A stretch of 64,000 nucleotides of DNA from Williamsia faeni. Lineage in GTDB: Bacteria; Actinomycetota; Actinomycetes; Mycobacteriales; Mycobacteriaceae. The stretch lies in NCBI GenBank assembly GCA_003202005.1, contig QJJF01000004.1, positions 1 through 64,000 of the forward strand. The letters are read 5' to 3'. This document shows, piece after piece, positions 60,206 to 64,000 of this stretch. The position numbers and the translations under genes are program-made. The notes under the pieces were generated by a model, which was not told where the DNA came from, did not search any database, and worked only from the letters and a program-made list of their open reading frames with translations. Position 1 is the stretch's first letter, and every line of letters starts with the position of its first letter.

Positions 60206-61483
60206 ATGACCCAACACAACGGTGGCGCACCGGCGGTGGCAGCTGTGACCGACCTCAAGCATCGGGTGACCAGGATGACTGGTCGGAACCCCCACGAGGG
60301 CGGTCGGGCGGCCACAAACCTGGAGTTGTTCTTCGACCTCACGTTTGTGGTCGCCTTCGCCTTCGCCGGCGTCCAGGTGTCGCACTATGTGGCCGAGGGG
60401 CACTACAAGACAGCGGTGCTCGGATTCGTTTTCACCACGTTTGCCGCGATCTGGGCGTGGATCAACTTCACCTGGTTCGCCTCGGCGTTCGACACCGACG
60501 ACTGGGTGTACCGACTGACGACGATGATCCAGATGATCGGTGTGCTGATTCTGGCGCTGGGCATCGAGCCGGTCTTCGAATCCATCGACGCCGGGGGTGT
60601 GATCAACAACCGTGTGTTGGTTCTCGGCTATGTGGTGATGCGCCTGGCGATGGTGGTGCAGTGGGTTCGGGCGGCGGCAGGGGAGCCGCGTTACCGCACC
60701 ACGTGCCTCGTCTATGCAGGCGGTATCACTGTCGCGCAGATCGCCTGGGTGGCAGCAATATTCCTCGACACCGAGCTGTATTCGACGATTGTTCTCGTCG
60801 GCATTCTCGTGGTCTTCGAGATGTGTGTACCGGTCATCTCCGAGAAACTGGCGGACGAAGGATCCACACCGTGGCATGCCCATCACGTTGCCGAGCGGTA
60901 TGGGCTGCTGGCGATCATCACTCTCGGTGAGGGCATCGTCGGCACCGCTGCAGCCCTCCAGGCCGTGGTGCACCTGCAGGGCTGGACGGTCGAGACCGCG
61001 GTCCTTGGTCTGGCAGGTGTGGGTATCACCTTTGGCATGTGGTGGATCTACTTCGTGGTCCCGTCCGGCCGGGCGCTCCACCGGCGTCGTGGCCGGGCGT
61101 TCGTCTTCGGCTACTTCCACATCATCATCTTCATGTCCATCGCCATGATGGGCGCCGGACTGCACGTCGCGGCGCTCTACCTCGAACACGAGGCGACGAT
61201 CGGCGAGACCGCCGTGGTGGTCGCGGTGGTCATACCGGTGGGCATATATCTGGCGAGTGGCTTCCTGCTCTACGGCTTCCTGCTGGGCTTCGACCGCGTC
61301 CACCTGGCCGAACTGGCCGGCATGGCGGTGATTCTTTCCGTCGCGGTTGTGCTTGCCGCCGCTGGGGTTTCGGTAACGATCTGCCTGATGGTCGTGGCAT
61401 TGGCCCCGGCGTTGGGCATAGTCGTCGACGAACTCTCCGGTGGGGAGCGCACGCGTCAGGCGTTGGAGGTCCTGGAGGCGTAG
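60206..61483 (+). CDS. LtrA-family (low temperature requirement A) membrane protein
   Basis: A 425-aa protein with about ten transmembrane helices. The family mark NLELFFDLTFVVAFAFAGVQ is near residue 34, with a His in the second helix (VSHYVAEGHYK) and AERYGLLAIITLGEGIVG near 230, the second conserved block. LtrA was named from Listeria low-temperature growth; the biochemical role is unknown. ATG at 60206 is chosen, with GGAGAAGGG about 12 bp upstream; a GTG at 60179 is also open. Confidence 0.88.
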   Translation: MTQHNGGAPAVAAVTDLKHRVTRMTGRNPHEGGRAATNLELFFDLTFVVAFAFAGVQVSHYVAEGHYKTAVLGFVFTTFAAIWAWINFTWFASAFDTDDWVYRLTTMIQMIGVLILALGIEPVFESIDAGGVINNRVLVLGYVVMRLAMVVQWVRAAAGEPRYRTTCLVYAGGITVAQIAWVAAIFLDTELYSTIVLVGILVVFEMCVPVISEKLADEGSTPWHAHHVAERYGLLAIITLGEGIVGTAAALQAVVHLQGWTVETAVLGLAGVGITFGMWWIYFVVPSGRALHRRRGRAFVFGYFHIIIFMSIAMMGAGLHVAALYLEHEATIGETAVVVAVVIPVGIYLASGFLLYGFLLGFDRVHLAELAGMAVILSVAVVLAAAGVSVTICLMVVALAPALGIVVDELSGGERTRQALEVLEA

Positions 61484-61518
61484 GTGTGAGCACGGGATGC
61501 GGGCGGTAGGGTCAGCAC

Positions 61519-62769
61519 GTGCGAGTACTCGTCATCGGATCGGGCGGCCGTGAACACGCCCTCGTCCTGGGTCTGAACCGCGACCCGTCTGTCACCGACC
61601 TACATGTGGCTCCGGGCAACCCCGGTACCGCGGCGTTGGCCACCAATCATGCGGTCGACATCGTCTCTGCCGATGCTGTTGTGGCGCTGGCCACATCGAT
61701 CAAGGCCGACCTGGTGGTCATCGGTCCCGAGGTGCCACTGGTACTCGGGGTGGCCGACGCCCTGCGGGCAGCCGGCATCGCCACCTTCGGCCCCGGCGCC
61801 GAAGCCGCAAAGATCGAGGGCTCCAAGGCATTTGCGAAAGATGTGATGTCTGCGGCCGGCGTGCGGACCGCGCATAGCGAGATCGTCGACAATCCGGCAC
61901 ATCTCGACGCTGCACTCGATCGCTTCGGACCCACCTGGGTGGTCAAGGACGACGGTCTGGCTGCGGGCAAGGGCGTGGTTGTCACCGCGGACCGCAACGC
62001 CGCCAGGATCCATGCCGCGGATCTGCTCGAGAGTGGGCATCCGGTGTTGCTGGAATCCTTCCTCGACGGACCTGAGGTGTCGCTGTTCTGCCTGGTCGAC
62101 GGAGCCACAGTGGTCCCGCTGCTGCCGGCGCAGGACCACAAGAGGGTCGGTGACGGCGACGCCGGACCCAACACCGGCGGCATGGGTGCGTACACCCCGT
62201 TGCCGTGGCTGCCCGACGCCATGGTCACGCAGATCGTGGACGACGTCGTCAAGCCTGTCGCAGCCGAGCTCCTGGCCCGCGGTATCCCGTTCTCCGGCTT
62301 GCTCTATGCCGGACTCGCGATCGGCGCCGAGGGTCCGGCCGTCGTCGAATTCAACTGTCGCTTCGGCGATCCGGAGACACAGGCGGTGCTCGCCCTGCTC
62401 AAGTCGCCGCTCGGTGTGGCATTGAACGCCACGGCCACCGGAACGCTCGCGGCGCTGGCGCCCCTGGAATGGGAAGACGGAGCCGCCGTGACCGTGGTCG
62501 TGGCCGCCGAGAACTACCCGGGTCGGCCGCGGACCGGCGATCTGATCACCGGCTCCGACGGCGAAGGCGTCCTGCATGCGGGTACCACGATCTCCGACGG
62601 TGCAGTGGTGTCCAACGGTGGCCGCGTGCTTAGTGTTGTCGGGGTCGGCGCCGACCTCGCCGCCGCGCGGGCCCAGGCCTACAGCCGGCTCGGAACGGTC
62701 AAACTGGCGGGTTCACACTTCCGCACCGACATCGGGCTGGCCGCCGAAGAAGGCCGGATCAGCATCTGA
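61519..62769 (+). CDS. purD: Phosphoribosylamine-glycine ligase
   Basis: Second step of purine synthesis: ATP-dependent joining of glycine to phosphoribosylamine. The 416-aa ATP-grasp protein starts [14 protein letters not shown] (P-loop-like), has [16 protein letters not shown] near 140, [13 protein letters not shown] near 276 and ends with the C-terminal GARS domain. GTG start at 61519. Fifty-eight bp after this end a long hairpin begins the convergent gap. LtrA precedes it on the same strand. Confidence 0.96.
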   Translation: MRVLVIGSGGREHALVLGLNRDPSVTDLHVAPGNPGTAALATNHAVDIVSADAVVALATSIKADLVVIGPEVPLVLGVADALRAAGIATFGPGAEAAKIEGSKAFAKDVMSAAGVRTAHSEIVDNPAHLDAALDRFGPTWVVKDDGLAAGKGVVVTADRNAARIHAADLLESGHPVLLESFLDGPEVSLFCLVDGATVVPLLPAQDHKRVGDGDAGPNTGGMGAYTPLPWLPDAMVTQIVDDVVKPVAAELLARGIPFSGLLYAGLAIGAEGPAVVEFNCRFGDPETQAVLALLKSPLGVALNATATGTLAALAPLEWEDGAAVTVVVAAENYPGRPRTGDLITGSDGEGVLHAGTTISDGAVVSNGGRVLSVVGVGADLAAARAQAYSRLGTVKLAGSHFRTDIGLAAEEGRISI

Positions 62770-62775
62770 GGACGC

Positions 62776-62840
62776 CCGAAAGTGGTGGGTTTTGGTGTGG
62801 CCCACCTGGGCGTTTGCTCACCAGAACCCACCACTTTCGG
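62776..62840. terminator. Long bidirectional hairpin terminator
   Basis: CCGAAAGTGGTGGGTT (62776-62791) pairs perfectly over 16 bp with AACCCACCACTTTCGG (62825-62840); inside TGGTG and CACCA may extend the stem. It lies between the convergent purD and esterase genes and resembles in size and site the 15226-15295 hairpin. Confidence 0.88.
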
Positions 62841-62844
62841 ACTT

Positions 62845-63801
62845 TCAGTCCGCGAGGCTGCGGCCGAGGAAGGCGATCTGTTCGGGGAGTACCCCACGCC
62901 AGTACCGGTTGGTGTGTCCGCCAGGCGATGTGCCGAATGCCGGGGGTGGTCGGAGTCCGGCCATCCACTGGCGGGTGTAGGTGAAGAACTGGTCGCTGGA
63001 TCCGCATTCGATCAGCAGCGGTATCTGGGTGAACGAATCCTGTTGTCCGAAAAGAGAATTGGCCTGATAGTCGGCGAGGGTGTCGAAAGCTCGCGGAGGG
63101 AAGTTCGCAGGGTCGCCCCACAGTGCGGGCGAGCTGACCGCGATCGCCGCCACCCGTGGAGCGCCGAGCATCGCACCGAGGCGCAGCGCGCCGTATCCGC
63201 CCATCGACCAGCCGAAGAAGCCGATGCGATCGGTACGCAGGCCCAGCTCCGGGTTGCCTTCAAGGAGCGGGAGGAACTCGTCGAGCACCATCGCGCCGCC
63301 ATCGGTGCCGTCGGTCCGCGGGTGGTAGTAGCTGCGGACCGCATCCACCGAGGCCAGCGCAAACGGGGCGTTGCCCTCGGTTGCCCAGTCCTGCATCAGG
63401 CTCTGCATCTCCAGGCCGCCCATGAACGCGGCTCGATGGTCGGTGTTGAGAGCGTGCAGGACCACGACGACCGGGAGTTCGCCGGTCACCCCGGCGGGGC
63501 GGGCCACCATCCAGTTCGTCTCGCGCCCGAGCATCTGCGCCGATTCGAAACTGCCGGTGAATATCTCCGCGGCATCGGTGGGTGTGGGGGTCTTCGGTGC
63601 CTGGGCGGACGGATCATCGGCGCGCACCGGTTGGGGTGCGACCCGCTGAACCTTCTCGTCCGAGCATGCCGCCAGCAATCCGAGGGCTCCGGCCGCGAGC
63701 CCGGCACCCAGCAGCGCGCGACGGCCGGTCACCGGGCCACCGCGTGTCCGAGAGTCGCCGAGGGGTCCAGGCGAAGGGGCCTGGTTCGCGGAGGTAGTCA
63801 T
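62845..63801 (-). CDS. Secreted esterase-like lipoprotein (antigen 85/esterase D type)
   Basis: A 318-aa exported alpha/beta hydrolase. The signal has a twin-arginine pair (GRRALLGAGLAAGALGLLAAC) and a lipobox LAAC, so Tat export and lipidation are likely. Catalytic Ser is in GFFGWSMGGYGALR near 195, the acidic residue in CGSSDQF and the His in SPGGHTNRYWRG. The G-W-S-M-G-G-Y-G elbow is like that of the esterase/antigen 85 group. Acyl acceptor unknown. ATG at 63801. Confidence 0.88.
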   Translation of the reverse strand: MTTSANQAPSPGPLGDSRTRGGPVTGRRALLGAGLAAGALGLLAACSDEKVQRVAPQPVRADDPSAQAPKTPTPTDAAEIFTGSFESAQMLGRETNWMVARPAGVTGELPVVVVLHALNTDHRAAFMGGLEMQSLMQDWATEGNAPFALASVDAVRSYYHPRTDGTDGGAMVLDEFLPLLEGNPELGLRTDRIGFFGWSMGGYGALRLGAMLGAPRVAAIAVSSPALWGDPANFPPRAFDTLADYQANSLFGQQDSFTQIPLLIECGSSDQFFTYTRQWMAGLRPPPAFGTSPGGHTNRYWRGVLPEQIAFLGRSLAD

Positions 63802-63891
63802 CGCGAGACACGGTACCCGGTGGGTTGCGCCAGTTAGTCGCCGAATGGCGGTGAACTCCCGGTTTCGAAGGGGAACAGATAGTTTCGACGT

Positions 63892-64000
63892 ATGCGTTCG
63901 GAATCTCAAAGGTCCCAGGTCGAGATGTTCCATGTGATGGACGTGCAGGCCGCGATCGCTGCGCGGCGAGCCCGGGGTCTCGACGTCATCTCGCTTGCCG
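63892..64000 (+). CDS. PLP-dependent aminotransferase, N-terminal part (cut by window edge)
   Basis: Thirty-six codons are seen: MRSESQRSQVEMFHVMDVQA then AIAARRARGLDVISLA. The last part is the usual beginning of class I/II aminotransferases of the aspartate aminotransferase type (MDV-AA-A-R---G-DVI-LA-G-P). The active-site lysine and PLP site lie outside. The substrate cannot be told. Confidence 0.7.
   Translation, partial: MRSESQRSQVEMFHVMDVQAAIAARRARGLDVISLA

Noticed and set aside
58406-61303. Very long minus-strand open frame opposite the GT39 and LtrA genes
   Set aside because: The product is rich in His, Arg, Asp and Gly with no fold motif, which is the usual antisense shadow of high-GC genes; both plus-strand genes are certain.

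Overview
The window is high-GC actinobacterial DNA. Gene content and order point to the Mycobacteriales, most likely Gordonia or a close relative. From memory, two stretches follow Mycobacterium tuberculosis gene order: about 6.1-36.1 kb matches the Rv0464c-Rv0485 block (CMD protein, ramB, icl/aceA, fadB2, TetR, DUF445, XRE regulator, hbhA, DUF2516, deoC, DUF2993, nitrilase-like, DUF2505, murB, L,D-transpeptidase, SDR, ROK regulator), and 54.0-56.6 kb matches phoP-phoR-HIT (Rv0757-Rv0759c). No database search was run; assignments rest on motifs and recognised family sequence.

Layout. 0-9 kb: transposase tail, RecQ-like helicase, amidase divergent from a FadR-type regulator with a membrane fatty-acid hydroxylase, a methyltransferase/CMD pair, and a polar amino-acid ABC importer whose binding protein and permease are one polypeptide. 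9-16 kb: acetate/fatty-acid node (RamB, isocitrate lyase, hydroxyacyl-CoA dehydrogenase), a small monooxygenase, an isochorismatase-like hydrolase and a secreted protein. 16-36 kb: regulators, HbhA surface adhesin, two tandem alpha/beta hydrolases, deoC/purU, cell-wall genes murB and an L,D-transpeptidase lipoprotein, a DUF6777 protein, a ROK regulator and a transglutaminase. 37-43 kb: trehalose genes (OtsB-GH15 fusion, OtsA, an unlisted 55-aa ORF ahead of otsA), ThrE exporter and tRNA-Thr. 43-49 kb: LolD/FtsX-type ABC exporter, BAHD-like acyltransferase, RidA. 49-54 kb: an approximately 2.3-kb tandem duplication. 54-64 kb: PhoPR, HIT, polyprenyl-phosphate sugar synthase plus GT39 transferase, LtrA, purD, Tat lipoprotein esterase and the start of an aminotransferase.

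Most unusual content. (1) A 21-bp tandem repeat family with core ACCGTCGAGCGTGCC occurs at two distant 3' intergenic sites (2282-2443 and 27797-27936), the second with inverted copies. (2) Three 61-bp tandem repeats lie after aceA. (3) Immediately upstream of phoP a tandem duplication carries a winged-helix gene, a secreted-protein gene, tRNA-Cys, an AT-rich array of about 16-bp quasi-repeats and a PhoP-box-like direct repeat. In one copy the tRNA, PhoP box and winged-helix gene have decayed. The winged-helix part is still about 96% identical at the DNA level while the secreted proteins have diverged strongly. A third member of that secreted family lies at 15.3-16.0 kb.

Functionally the window links central carbon metabolism (glyoxylate shunt under RamB), envelope building (MurB, L,D-transpeptidase, glycosyltransferases, HbhA), trehalose turnover and PhoPR signalling.
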